A stretch of 64,000 nucleotides of DNA from Alteromonas australica (GTDB lineage Bacteria > Pseudomonadota > Gammaproteobacteria > Enterobacterales > Alteromonadaceae): assembly GCF_000730385.1 (NCBI RefSeq), contig NZ_CP008849.1, forward strand, positions 1,736,001-1,800,000, in the 5' to 3' direction. The position numbers were made by a program, and so were the translations under genes. Numbering within the stretch: the stretch's first letter is position 1; the number at the start of each line of letters is the position of its first letter. This document shows positions 26,058-34,776 of the stretch, piece after piece. The notes under the pieces are model-generated. The model worked only from the letters and a program-made list of their open reading frames with translations, was not told where the DNA came from and searched no databases.

Positions 26058-27266
26058 ATGATTGTAAGGATTAATAAGTTAGCTGCCATGATGGCAATTT
26101 TTGCCACCGCAGCCACCCAAGCACAGGACGCAGGACGTATTCAAGCCGGTAGTTTTGATATCATTCCTACGTTTGACTCTTCTCTTAGCTATATAGATAA
26201 CATTACGCGTACAACTGATGATGATGAAAACATTAACAGTTGGAAAGCTACATTTTCTCCTAGAATAGTCTTAGGTACGCAAGTGAATAGTAACCCCATA
26301 AATTTGGGTTATAGAATTGAGCGAGGCGAGTACCTCACAAGTACCGACGATGATTACACAGATCATTTTTTGTCAGCCAATGGTGAATTTGAGTTAAATA
26401 GTCGACACGCTATTGATGTAAGTGCGCTATACGAAGATGGCCACGAGGATAGAGGTACAGGACTGTCTATCGGCAGTGGGGAAGATATTACGTCACCTGA
26501 TACTTACAAAAGTACAGTTATTAATGCCGATTATATCTATGGCAGTGTAACATCCGCAGGGCTGCTAACATTTTCCGCATCTCGTAACACTCTTGACTAC
26601 GACAAGGAAGAAGAGGCCTACTTAATTCGAGATCGGTTTATCAATAAACTTGGTGCAGAATTTAGTTACAGTATTTCACCATCTACAAATATTGTTGTCG
26701 ATGTTGCAAAGTCGTTTGTTCGATACGATTATCAACCTGAGTCCGATACTATCAGAAACAGTGATGTTACAAGGGTTCTACTAGGTGCCACGTGGGAGAG
26801 TACCGCTGCTACAACGGGCTTCGCGAAGGTGGGTTATCAGGAAAAAGACTTTGAAACTACGGAACGAGATAACTTTTACGGCACCGATTGGGAAGTAGGG
26901 GTAGACTGGCAACCAATTGAGTACACCACAATTACCTTGTCAACCAGTGCAGATACAAGAGAAACAAACGGCGAAGGCGATTTAATTAGAAGTAGAGACT
27001 ACGGTGTTTCGTGGAATCACGATTGGTACGATTACTTATCAACTAATGTGGGCGTTACCACTATAGACAACACCTATATTTTAAATGACGATACCATCAC
27101 TGAACGTGAGGATGATTTTACCATCTATACAATGTCAGCTTCATATCAGGCAAGAAGATGGTTGAGTGTTTCGTTCTTCTACGAGTATTCAGAGTTATCG
27201 AGTAACCGAGATACCCTAGGTTACGATAGAAATAACATTGGCGTTTCATTTGAGGTTACTTTGTGA
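26058..27266 (+). CDS. outer-membrane beta-barrel protein of the exopolysaccharide operon
   Basis: A 402-residue exported protein with a signal peptide (about 1-22, ending ATQAQ) and repeated amphipathic beta strands throughout, ending in LGYDRNNIGVSFEVTL with a C-terminal Leu. It resembles the BBP2-type putative beta-barrel porins encoded first in exopolysaccharide and PEP-CTERM-associated operons (EpsL-like). It probably forms an outer-membrane channel or assists secretion of the polymer. Its stop overlaps the GTG of the Wza-like gene by four bases, indicating coupling. Confidence 0.8.
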   Translation: MIVRINKLAAMMAIFATAATQAQDAGRIQAGSFDIIPTFDSSLSYIDNITRTTDDDENINSWKATFSPRIVLGTQVNSNPINLGYRIERGEYLTSTDDDYTDHFLSANGEFELNSRHAIDVSALYEDGHEDRGTGLSIGSGEDITSPDTYKSTVINADYIYGSVTSAGLLTFSASRNTLDYDKEEEAYLIRDRFINKLGAEFSYSISPSTNIVVDVAKSFVRYDYQPESDTIRNSDVTRVLLGATWESTAATTGFAKVGYQEKDFETTERDNFYGTDWEVGVDWQPIEYTTITLSTSADTRETNGEGDLIRSRDYGVSWNHDWYDYLSTNVGVTTIDNTYILNDDTITEREDDFTIYTMSASYQARRWLSVSFFYEYSELSSNRDTLGYDRNNIGVSFEVTL

Positions 27267-27808
27267 AGCTATTAGCAAAATCGCTGTTTTATTTTGTTTT
27301 AATTTGTTGCTGTAGTAAGGCGTTAGCCCAAGTAGGTAACTTAGGAATGAGTCAATATCAATTGGGCTCTGGGGATAAAATAAGCATTACGGTGTTTGGT
27401 CAAAAAGACTTGTCCATGGAAATTAGGCTTCCAGATGTGGGTACTATTAATTACCCTTTTCTGGGAGAAATTAAGATAGTAGGTTTAACCACCGCCGAAG
27501 TTGAAGAACTAATATATAATGGTCTTAAAGGTGACTATCTTGTTGAGCCTTCAGTATTAGTCACGTTTTTAGAATACAGGCCCTTCTTTATTGACGGAGA
27601 GGTTAAACGCCCAGGTGGCTACCCTTATCAACCTGGCCTCTCTGTTAATAAGGCTGCAGCCTTAGCGGGGGGGTATACCGACAGAGCTTCAAAAGATAAT
27701 GTCATTATTGTACGTGAACTAGATGGTGTAGCGGAAGAATTGAATGTTAGGGTATCTGATATGATCCAGCCTGGGGATATTATTACCATAAAGCAACGAT
27801 TCTTTTAA
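27263..27808 (+). CDS. Wza-like polysaccharide export protein (short form)
   Basis: A 181-residue periplasmic/outer-membrane export protein. After a signal peptide (about 1-22) it has the poly-export domain (YQLGSGDKISITVFGQKDLS, VGTINYPFLGEIKIVGLTTAEVEELI) and one SLBB domain (FFIDGEVKRPGGYPYQPGLSVNKAAALAGGYT). It is half the length of E. coli Wza and lacks the C-terminal outer-membrane helix and a lipobox Cys, so the neighbouring beta-barrel protein may supply the outer-membrane pore. The start is a GTG overlapping the previous stop. Confidence 0.9.
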   Translation: MKLLAKSLFYFVLICCCSKALAQVGNLGMSQYQLGSGDKISITVFGQKDLSMEIRLPDVGTINYPFLGEIKIVGLTTAEVEELIYNGLKGDYLVEPSVLVTFLEYRPFFIDGEVKRPGGYPYQPGLSVNKAAALAGGYTDRASKDNVIIVRELDGVAEELNVRVSDMIQPGDIITIKQRFF

Positions 27809-27824
27809 GAGCGCGAGATTGAAA

Positions 27825-30038
27825 ATGGCAGTAAATAATATGGATGATGCAGGGCAAAAAACAACGGATATGGACACAATAGACGTTGCCCACTACTTCA
27901 AAATTGTAAAACGTCACACCTTACGTATCGTGTTTTTAGCAATTGCTTTTACAGTACTTGTTGCACTTCTTGTATTTAGGATGACGCCTATTTACTCATC
28001 ATCAGCCACTATTTTGGTTGATTCAGAAAATACCAATCTTGTTTCTATCGAAGAAGTCTATGGTTTCGATAGCAATAGAAAAGATTACATGCAAACACAG
28101 TTTGAAATTCTGCGTTCACGTCAAATAGCTGAAAGAACGGTTAAGAAATTAAATCTCCACAAAAACGCTGATTTTATGCCTAGTGAAGATGACAAACCGT
28201 TAATGACGTCTTTAAAACAGACACTAGCTGAAGTTCTGCCTTTTATGCCTCAAAAAATAGAAGTAGAAAGAACGGAAGAACAGCAAGAAGCGATAGACCT
28301 CCGTATAGCAACAAGTAAACTCAGGCGCTCTGTCGAGCTGTCTCTTGTAAGTAAAACTCAAGTAATGGTAGTGACAGTTAATTCAGACAAACCAAAGTTG
28401 GCGGCTACCATCGCGAATGCGTTGGCGGAAGAGTATATTGATAACTATCTGTTAGCTAAGCTAGAAATGACATCTAAAGCCACTTCATTCTTAACGGACA
28501 GTTTAGAAGGCTTGAAGCAGAAACTGGTGTTTTCTGAGAAGAATCTGGCAGAATTTTTTGAGAAAAATCAAGTGGTTAATCTGGATGGTGTCGTTGGGTT
28601 AGCTGCAGACGAACTTGAGGGGTTAGGGCAGCAGTTACTTGACGCGCAAAATGCGCTAAAACTTAATGAGACTATTTACAGACAGACCCAAACCAATAAT
28701 TCAATTGAAGGCGTAGCCAGTTTACCCGAGGTTTTAAATCATCCCACTATTCAAAATGTGAGACGAGACGAAGCGAAAGCCATGACAAGGGTGTCTGAAT
28801 TAAGTAAAGTCTATGGGCCAAAACATCCCAACATGATTGCAGCAAATGCTGAATTAAGCTCTATTAGAGAAACCTTAGCCCTGCAAACGCGAGACTTGGT
28901 GTCTAGTATTAATAAACAGTATTTGTTGTCGAAAGAACGAGTAGAATTATTACAAGCGCAGGTCGAAGAAGCGAAATCGAACTACCGCAAACTTTCAACG
29001 TTAGAAAACCAACGTTTAGCCCTACAAAGAGAAGTGGATATTAACCAACAACTGTACGATTCATTTTTTACGCGTTTGAAAGAGACTGACGAATTAGGTG
29101 GCTTCGAAACTGCAAATGCAAGAATTTTGGATAAGGCTATTGCACCAAGTGTGCCTTCTAAACCAAATAAAAAACTGCTTATTGCTGCTGCTTTCGTATT
29201 TAGCATAGGTTTTGGGGTATTCGTTGCCATTCTTATGGAAACGTTGAATAGCGGTATAACGTCTGTAGAAGATGTTGAGAAAAAGCTAGGGCAACGTATG
29301 TTGGGGCTTATTCCATGGATGCCCCATAAAAAGAAAACTGATTTACCCGTTAGGTCTTACTTTGACTCATCTAAGCATCAATTTGCTGAGGCGTTGAGAA
29401 CACTTAGAACCAGTTTGTCTTTACTGAATATTGATAAAGAAAAACAGGTTGTTATGGTAACCTCAAGTGTGCCGAAAGAGGGCAAAACGACGGTTTCCAT
29501 TAATTTAGCTTTTGCGTTTGGACAATTAAAGAAAACTATTCTTATAGATGCGGATTTGAGGCGCCCCAGTATTGGCAAGCAATTTGGTATACCCTCTTAT
29601 CAACCCGGTGTGGCAAATTTGATAATGCAAACCCATAGTATTGATGAGTGTCTAAATCATGATGACGAGTCGGGTGTAGATGTTATTACCGCTGGAACTG
29701 TACCATCAAACCCTCAGGAATTACTGGCAAGTAGAGGGTTTACTGAATTGGTCACCAAGCTAAAAGAAAAATATGACTATGTGGTGATTGATACTGCACC
29801 CACGCAGGCGGTTAGTGATTCAATGATAGTGGCTGAACGAACAGACTCTATAGTCTATGTTGTAAGAGCAGACACTACGAGTGACAAGCTAATTAATAAT
29901 GGCTTATCTCGCCTGATTCAAGTTGGTCACAGAGTTGATGGTGTTGTACTTAATCAAGTCGATTTACGAAAATCTGATGTATCTTATAAATATGCCGGTT
30001 TTTACGATCAATACGGCTATACTAGTGAAAACGCATAG
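27825..30038 (+). CDS. Wzc-like polysaccharide co-polymerase and tyrosine autokinase
   Basis: A 737-residue inner-membrane protein. The N-terminal Wzz domain has two transmembrane helices (about 30-50 and 445-468) flanking a long coiled-coil periplasmic region with a GNVR-type segment. The cytoplasmic BY-kinase domain has Walker A (SVPKEGKTT, about 548-556), Walker A-prime (LIDADLRRPSIGK, about 573) and Walker B (YVVIDTAP, about 652), and ends in a tyrosine cluster (YKYAGFYDQYGY). It controls polymer length and export, working with the adjacent Wza-like protein and CpsB-type phosphatase. A TTG two codons earlier is a possible alternative start. Confidence 0.94.
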   Translation: MAVNNMDDAGQKTTDMDTIDVAHYFKIVKRHTLRIVFLAIAFTVLVALLVFRMTPIYSSSATILVDSENTNLVSIEEVYGFDSNRKDYMQTQFEILRSRQIAERTVKKLNLHKNADFMPSEDDKPLMTSLKQTLAEVLPFMPQKIEVERTEEQQEAIDLRIATSKLRRSVELSLVSKTQVMVVTVNSDKPKLAATIANALAEEYIDNYLLAKLEMTSKATSFLTDSLEGLKQKLVFSEKNLAEFFEKNQVVNLDGVVGLAADELEGLGQQLLDAQNALKLNETIYRQTQTNNSIEGVASLPEVLNHPTIQNVRRDEAKAMTRVSELSKVYGPKHPNMIAANAELSSIRETLALQTRDLVSSINKQYLLSKERVELLQAQVEEAKSNYRKLSTLENQRLALQREVDINQQLYDSFFTRLKETDELGGFETANARILDKAIAPSVPSKPNKKLLIAAAFVFSIGFGVFVAILMETLNSGITSVEDVEKKLGQRMLGLIPWMPHKKKTDLPVRSYFDSSKHQFAEALRTLRTSLSLLNIDKEKQVVMVTSSVPKEGKTTVSINLAFAFGQLKKTILIDADLRRPSIGKQFGIPSYQPGVANLIMQTHSIDECLNHDDESGVDVITAGTVPSNPQELLASRGFTELVTKLKEKYDYVVIDTAPTQAVSDSMIVAERTDSIVYVVRADTTSDKLINNGLSRLIQVGHRVDGVVLNQVDLRKSDVSYKYAGFYDQYGYTSENA

Positions 30039-30053
30039 TAGGCTTTTGTAACC

Positions 30054-30782
30054 TTGATCGATATACACAGTCATATTTTACCGGGCATTGATGACGGTTC
30101 TCGCTCTCTATCGATGTCATTAGAGATGGCTAAACAAGCCGTGGAAAATGGCATTACCCATATGATATGCACACCTCATATACATTCGGGCTATTTTGAT
30201 AACAGTTTAAAAACTATCAAACCAGTTTTTCACGAGTTACAACACGCACTGATTAAGGATAAAATACCCTTATCGCTGTCGTATGGTGCAGAAGTGAGAG
30301 TTTCTGAGCAAATTCCAGAGTGGGTAGCAAACAATGCTATTCCTTTTTTAGGCACTCTCAACTCTAAAAAAGTATTGCTATTAGAAATGCCCCATAGTCA
30401 CGTGCCGGTGGGGGTGGAAATGCTTATTAAATGGTTACTTTCTAAAAATATCTTGCCCGTTATAGCCCACCCTGAAAGAAACAGAGAACTTCTTGCTGAG
30501 CCTTTAAAGTTCGAGCGGCTAAGAAATACTCATGCTCTTTTTCAAATCACCGCAGGATCGCTTACAGGTAGGTTCGGTGAAAAGGTTCAGGGTTTTGCTC
30601 GTAGCTTAGTTGAAACTAAAAAGGTTCACATCGTCGCGTCTGATACGCATAATCTTACTAAGCGACCCAATGATATGAGAGAGGCATTTCAGTTCGTTTC
30701 TAACACAGACGCTGAGTTCGCGAAAAAGATCTTTGTGACCACACCCTCTCTCATTATTTCAGCAGTAAATAGTGATAAATAA
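30054..30782 (+). CDS. CpsB/CapC-type tyrosine-protein phosphatase (PHP family)
   Basis: A 242-residue metal-dependent phosphatase expected to dephosphorylate the tyrosine cluster of the upstream Wzc-like kinase. PHP motifs are clear: DIHSHILPGIDDG at residues 3-15, CTPHIHSG, IAHPERNREL and ASDTHN. The start is TTG at 30054, 15 bases after the kinase stop; no ATG fits, because the DIHSH motif follows at once. The ATG of the next gene overlaps the stop region. This enzyme class is usual in Gram-positive capsule loci and also occurs in marine gammaproteobacteria. Confidence 0.88.
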   Translation: MIDIHSHILPGIDDGSRSLSMSLEMAKQAVENGITHMICTPHIHSGYFDNSLKTIKPVFHELQHALIKDKIPLSLSYGAEVRVSEQIPEWVANNAIPFLGTLNSKKVLLLEMPHSHVPVGVEMLIKWLLSKNILPVIAHPERNRELLAEPLKFERLRNTHALFQITAGSLTGRFGEKVQGFARSLVETKKVHIVASDTHNLTKRPNDMREAFQFVSNTDAEFAKKIFVTTPSLIISAVNSDK

Positions 30783-31459
30783 TGAGAAGAGTTTTTACAT
30801 TAAGCTTTATTGCAGTATTGCTTTGCTCGATTTACTACGCTTTCGTGTTCGGGATTGCCCAACTTCACTATTATAATGTAAAAAACAGCCTTGATTTTTG
30901 GAGAGAAAATCCAGAGTTACTGCGACTAAAAGATGTTGATGAAAACTTAGAGCGTATTAATAGCGCAGTTGCACTAATGCCAGATAATCCATTGTATTAC
31001 CAATCTAGGGGCCAAGTATTTGAGTGGAAAGCAATTGTTGATAAACAAAATAGTGTGTTGCTATTGCAAGAAGCTATGCAAAATTATCAAACTAGCTTGG
31101 CATACAGACCCTTGTGGGCTCCGACGTGGATAAACCTAGCCTCTGTTAAATGGAAGTTGGGGGAATTAGATGAAGAGTTTAAACAGTATCTTGAGAAAGC
31201 GATAATCACAGGCCCGCAGCAAGCTTCTGTTCACAAATTTATAGTAAAGTTTGGATTGGCACATTACAGGGCAAGATCTTCAGGGTATGTATTGGTGTAC
31301 AAGCAATTGCCAAAGCACCTCGCGCTAGGGTTGAGAAACCCTTTGAGTGAGCGCGACATACTGCATTCAATCAATATGTTTCAGTTGCAGGACTTTGCCT
31401 GTAGATTGTTAGAAGGTGAGCCGTCTCGTATACGGTCGAAGATTAAAGATTGTAGATAG
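30782..31459 (+). CDS. VpsP-like polysaccharide biosynthesis protein
   Basis: A 225-residue protein with one N-terminal transmembrane helix (about 5-27) and a periplasmic helical region with TPR-like repeats (LERINSAVALMPDNPLYYQSRG, ALMPDNP, TSLAYRPLWAPTWINLASVKWKLG). It resembles VpsP of the Vibrio polysaccharide locus, whose biochemical role is not well defined but which is needed for polymer production. It is the last gene of the export operon and begins at the stop of the phosphatase gene. It converges on a glycosyltransferase gene only 11 bases away. Confidence 0.72.
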   Translation: MRRVFTLSFIAVLLCSIYYAFVFGIAQLHYYNVKNSLDFWRENPELLRLKDVDENLERINSAVALMPDNPLYYQSRGQVFEWKAIVDKQNSVLLLQEAMQNYQTSLAYRPLWAPTWINLASVKWKLGELDEEFKQYLEKAIITGPQQASVHKFIVKFGLAHYRARSSGYVLVYKQLPKHLALGLRNPLSERDILHSINMFQLQDFACRLLEGEPSRIRSKIKDCR

Positions 31460-31470
31460 CTAAAAGCGGT

Positions 31471-32622
31471 TTACGTATTTCGATTCATCATATTATTCAC
31501 AAAGCTTGAAATTTCACTTTTAAATCGCTTTTGAGAGAATCTCTCTGCATTGTGTCTACATGCTATTTCGGAAAATTTATCAATTTGACTTTCAAATTGA
31601 GTAATTGCGTTTTCAATATGTTTCTCATGTTGCTCATGAAAATAGACTCCCGTAGGCGTTATACTGTCATTTACATCGATAACTGTCTCGGATGTGCCAC
31701 CTTTACTGAAACAAATTACCGGTGTGCCGCATGCCTGAGCTTCTACTGGTACAATGCCAAAATCTTCAAAAGCAGCAAAAACAAAAGCTTTTGCGTTTTG
31801 AATAAGTTGCACCATACTGTCTTGCTCTTGGTAGCCAACGAATTCTACATTAGGAGTCGCGAGAGCTTTTATGTTTGCTAGTTCGGGACCATCACCAATT
31901 ACAACTAACTTCCTCGCCTTGTTCAATGAGAATGCTTTTACAATAAGGTCTATTTTCTTGTAAGCAACTAATCTAGAGGCTGTTACATAATACTCATCCC
32001 TAGTACGTGTATTTAATGCGTACTTTTCAATATCAACTGGTGGATAGATGACGTGGGAACTTCGCTTATACACCTTTTCAATACGTTTCTTTATAAAGTT
32101 AGAATTTGAGATTATGGCGTCAATAGTATTAACACTTCTCATATCCCAAAATCGATAGCGATAAATAAGTTCTTTGGCTATCATTCTCTTTATTGGGGCT
32201 AGAACGCCTTGAATGTCGTTGATGTATTCGTGACTTAAGTCCCATGCATATCTGGCGGGGCTATGCATATAACATATATGCGGCTGATCTACGCTGGTAA
32301 TGACGCCCTTCGCTAACGCTGCTGATGAGCTGATAACCACATCGTGTCGTGAAACATCAAATTGTTCTATTTGTCGAGTGCATTGAAGGAGTAAGTTTCT
32401 GTAGTATTTCTCTACAAATGGGAGCTTGTTAAGCGGGCTGACGTTTATTTTTTGGGAGCCAATGAAGTTGTTGTCTTTTTCATCGAGGAAGTTAAATAGG
32501 GTGTATATTTCACTGTTGGGATACAAATCGGTTAACTGTTGTACAACTTTTTCTGCGCCTCCCAATGTCGGTAACCAATCGTGCACTATACCTACATTTA
32601 AATCTTTCCCTGTAACAGTCAT
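31471..32622 (-). CDS. glycosyltransferase family 4
   Basis: A 383-residue cytosolic GT-B glycosyltransferase. The N-terminal domain has VGIVHDWLPTLGGAEKVVQQL and the C-terminal donor-binding domain has VVIGDGPELANIKAL, FVGYQEQDSMVQLIQNAKAFVFAAFEDFGIVPVEAQACGTPVI, the GT4 ExxxxxxxE region, and a GGTSETV loop. It resembles mannosyltransferases of the WbaZ/WbdB type, but donor and linkage are not evident. The ATG at 32622 has GGA eight bases upstream; the frame extends four codons to a TTG. It is the last gene of a minus-strand group that begins with lapG. Confidence 0.88.
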   Translation of the reverse strand: MTVTGKDLNVGIVHDWLPTLGGAEKVVQQLTDLYPNSEIYTLFNFLDEKDNNFIGSQKINVSPLNKLPFVEKYYRNLLLQCTRQIEQFDVSRHDVVISSSAALAKGVITSVDQPHICYMHSPARYAWDLSHEYINDIQGVLAPIKRMIAKELIYRYRFWDMRSVNTIDAIISNSNFIKKRIEKVYKRSSHVIYPPVDIEKYALNTRTRDEYYVTASRLVAYKKIDLIVKAFSLNKARKLVVIGDGPELANIKALATPNVEFVGYQEQDSMVQLIQNAKAFVFAAFEDFGIVPVEAQACGTPVICFSKGGTSETVIDVNDSITPTGVYFHEQHEKHIENAITQFESQIDKFSEIACRHNAERFSQKRFKSEISSFVNNMMNRNT

Positions 32623-32691
32623 TGCAATTTCCAAACGCCTTTAGAATTATCAACTAACTTATTACATTTATTTAAAAATTAAAATCAAATA

Positions 32692-34068
32692 TTAATAAAC
32701 CTTCCTGCTTTTTAAGCCAATGCCTAAAATAACCATGAAGGTTGCAGCATTAGCCGGCGCTTGTAACGGAAAGTCTACGCTGCTGTGCATCACCATACCA
32801 ATAAATGCCATAGTACATGTGAATGCTGCTCCCAGGTATGCTTGCCGTTCTCTCTTGCGTAAAGCGTTTATAGAAGTAGCAAAGCATATTAAAGCTAATA
32901 TCATCAGAATACCGCTAGCTAGCCAGCCAAATTCCATTGCAAACTGAAGGTATTCATTGTGAGCATGGTCGTAAAAGTGCTGAATTTTTTCATTCTGAAC
33001 TTTGGGGTATAGGGTATAAAAGGTGCCGCCACCGCTACCTATAAACATAAATTGGCTTAAAATAGGTAAAGTGTCATCTATTACTTCATCGCGGGTTTCT
33101 TTTTCCATACTCGTCTGTTCAATTCTTTGCTTAACTTCGGACAACCCGAATATGCTACTTACAACAAGTATGTCTATAACTAACAAGCTAATAAAGAGGT
33201 ATACATACGATCTGCTTTTTCGTTTGAATAGCAGCAAGCCTAGCAATGAAGTTATGGTCATAGCTACAAAAAATGCACTATTTCCCATGCGGGAGCGTGA
33301 CATGATGAGTGCAATGACCATTATAACTATGCCTATACGCACCAACGCTTTTTTACTAAGTATGAAATCTAACCAGTACTTGAGAATTTCTCGCTTAGAG
33401 TTGCTCCCTTGCTTAAACTTACTGCTAGCAATTAGGTAGCCCAGCGCGGCACTGAGCGTAAGCACTAAATAATTGGCATAATGGTTTTTATAGACAAAGC
33501 TGCCAGTAGCAATATTGCTCACATTATACTTAAAAATTAAGCTTTCCTCTGTATGTAGCAAAACCTCAAAGGCACCATAGGTAGCTTGTAATATACCTGC
33601 AAGGCTGAGAGTAAGTAGAAGTAATTTAATTCTCTTGGTTGATGTGACTAAACTGAGGGTTAGCAAAAATAAACAAAAATAAGCCACCGTTTTTAGCAGT
33701 GCTATTTTACTTTGTGCTACATCAAAACTCATCGATAGGTAAGGTAATACAGACTGCTCAACACCGAGTACCCTGTCAGGCCGTAATGTTTCCACTAATT
33801 GGTAGGGTAGAGGGAATATAGTAATAGCTTGGGCCACAATAAACAATAACGCTAGAATGAATACAAGCCTGTTTTCTCTGATGCTTTTAAAAACAGCGGC
33901 AGAGTAAAATATCACCAAAGCGATTAAAAGTGTAAAAGTGGTTAACTCTAGTATTGCCCATGCCCATGGACGGTTAGACCCAAGAGGAATTGGAAGCCAA
34001 AGCATCAATAAAAGAAAAAGGCCGAAAACTGATTTTTCGACCTTTGAATATCTTGTCATTTTAGGCAT
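32692..34068 (-). CDS. O-antigen ligase / Wzy-C family membrane protein
   Basis: A 458-residue inner-membrane protein with about 11-12 transmembrane segments and a large periplasmic loop containing the Wzy_C signature region (SRSRMGNSAF, GSGGGTFYTLYP, HAHNEYLQFAMEFG). The H-NEYLQ motif is typical of O-antigen ligase-like and polymerase proteins. It could polymerise repeat units or ligate the product. A second candidate polymerase is encoded at 39792-41015, so the two may divide these roles. The start is the ATG at 34068, with another ATG three codons on; no strong ribosome site is visible. Confidence 0.86.
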   Translation of the reverse strand: MPKMTRYSKVEKSVFGLFLLLMLWLPIPLGSNRPWAWAILELTTFTLLIALVIFYSAAVFKSIRENRLVFILALLFIVAQAITIFPLPYQLVETLRPDRVLGVEQSVLPYLSMSFDVAQSKIALLKTVAYFCLFLLTLSLVTSTKRIKLLLLTLSLAGILQATYGAFEVLLHTEESLIFKYNVSNIATGSFVYKNHYANYLVLTLSAALGYLIASSKFKQGSNSKREILKYWLDFILSKKALVRIGIVIMVIALIMSRSRMGNSAFFVAMTITSLLGLLLFKRKSRSYVYLFISLLVIDILVVSSIFGLSEVKQRIEQTSMEKETRDEVIDDTLPILSQFMFIGSGGGTFYTLYPKVQNEKIQHFYDHAHNEYLQFAMEFGWLASGILMILALICFATSINALRKRERQAYLGAAFTCTMAFIGMVMHSSVDFPLQAPANAATFMVILGIGLKSRKVY

Positions 34069-34098
34069 TTGTTATTTAGATTATTGCCGTGCGTAGTC

Positions 34099-34674
34099 TT
34101 AGTTTGCTGAAATAGTGTCACCACCTGCGCCAGGTGTAGTATCGTCTGTTCCAGTTGGTAAATCTGCCGCTGCTGTAAGTGCATCGCCGCCTGCAGCAGT
34201 TTCAGATAGACCTGAAACATCAACACCCGCAGACACAAGAGCAATTTGAGCATTTTCAGCTGATGTGAAAGCGCCGGTTTGTAATGCTAAGTTATAAACT
34301 TCTTGTCTATTACTTGGGAATAGCATCATTGCGATAATAGCCACACTCTCAGCGTTATCAGGATAAAGCGCCATACCTGCAGCTGCTAAGTCAAAACCAG
34401 TTGTGTTGGCATCAATCAGCGCTAGAAGCTGTACAAGAAGATCTTCGTTAGCTTCTAGGTAAGCGATGGCCTCTTCAGATAAACCTGAAACATCACCTGA
34501 CAGCAATGCAGCAACAACCTGTTGCACAACAGCGTCGTTTGCTGAATCGTCGTTAGTATTATCTACGATAATAGTTTTAATTTGTTCTCCAGGCTCAACG
34601 ATGTCTTGAGCGCTGGCAACATTAACCAGTGATATTGAAAAAACGAGAAAAAGTAGAGCGCGAAATTTATTCAT
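34099..34674 (-). CDS. small acidic exported protein, unknown function
   Basis: A 191-residue protein with a good signal peptide (about 1-22, ending NVASA). The mature part is acidic and almost free of Lys and Arg, rich in Ala, Asp, Leu and Thr, with helical repeats (VVQQVVAALLSGD, EEAIAYLEANEDLLVQLLALIDA) and a Gly/Thr/Asp tail. I do not recognise a family. GAGGA seven bases before the ATG at 34674 fixes the start; the longer frame is not needed. It lies between the LapD-like gene and the ligase gene in one minus-strand group, so it may be a cell-surface or periplasmic matrix component. Confidence 0.72.
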   Translation of the reverse strand: MNKFRALLFLVFSISLVNVASAQDIVEPGEQIKTIIVDNTNDDSANDAVVQQVVAALLSGDVSGLSEEAIAYLEANEDLLVQLLALIDANTTGFDLAAAGMALYPDNAESVAIIAMMLFPSNRQEVYNLALQTGAFTSAENAQIALVSAGVDVSGLSETAAGGDALTAAADLPTGTDDTTPGAGGDTISAN

Positions 34675-34776
34675 AAAAGCATCCTCAGAAGTTATTGCTT
34701 TATATAACCGTAATAATATCCCATACACTTAATATTGTATACGTATTAACCAAAAATAGTTTAGGTATTTTGGCCA

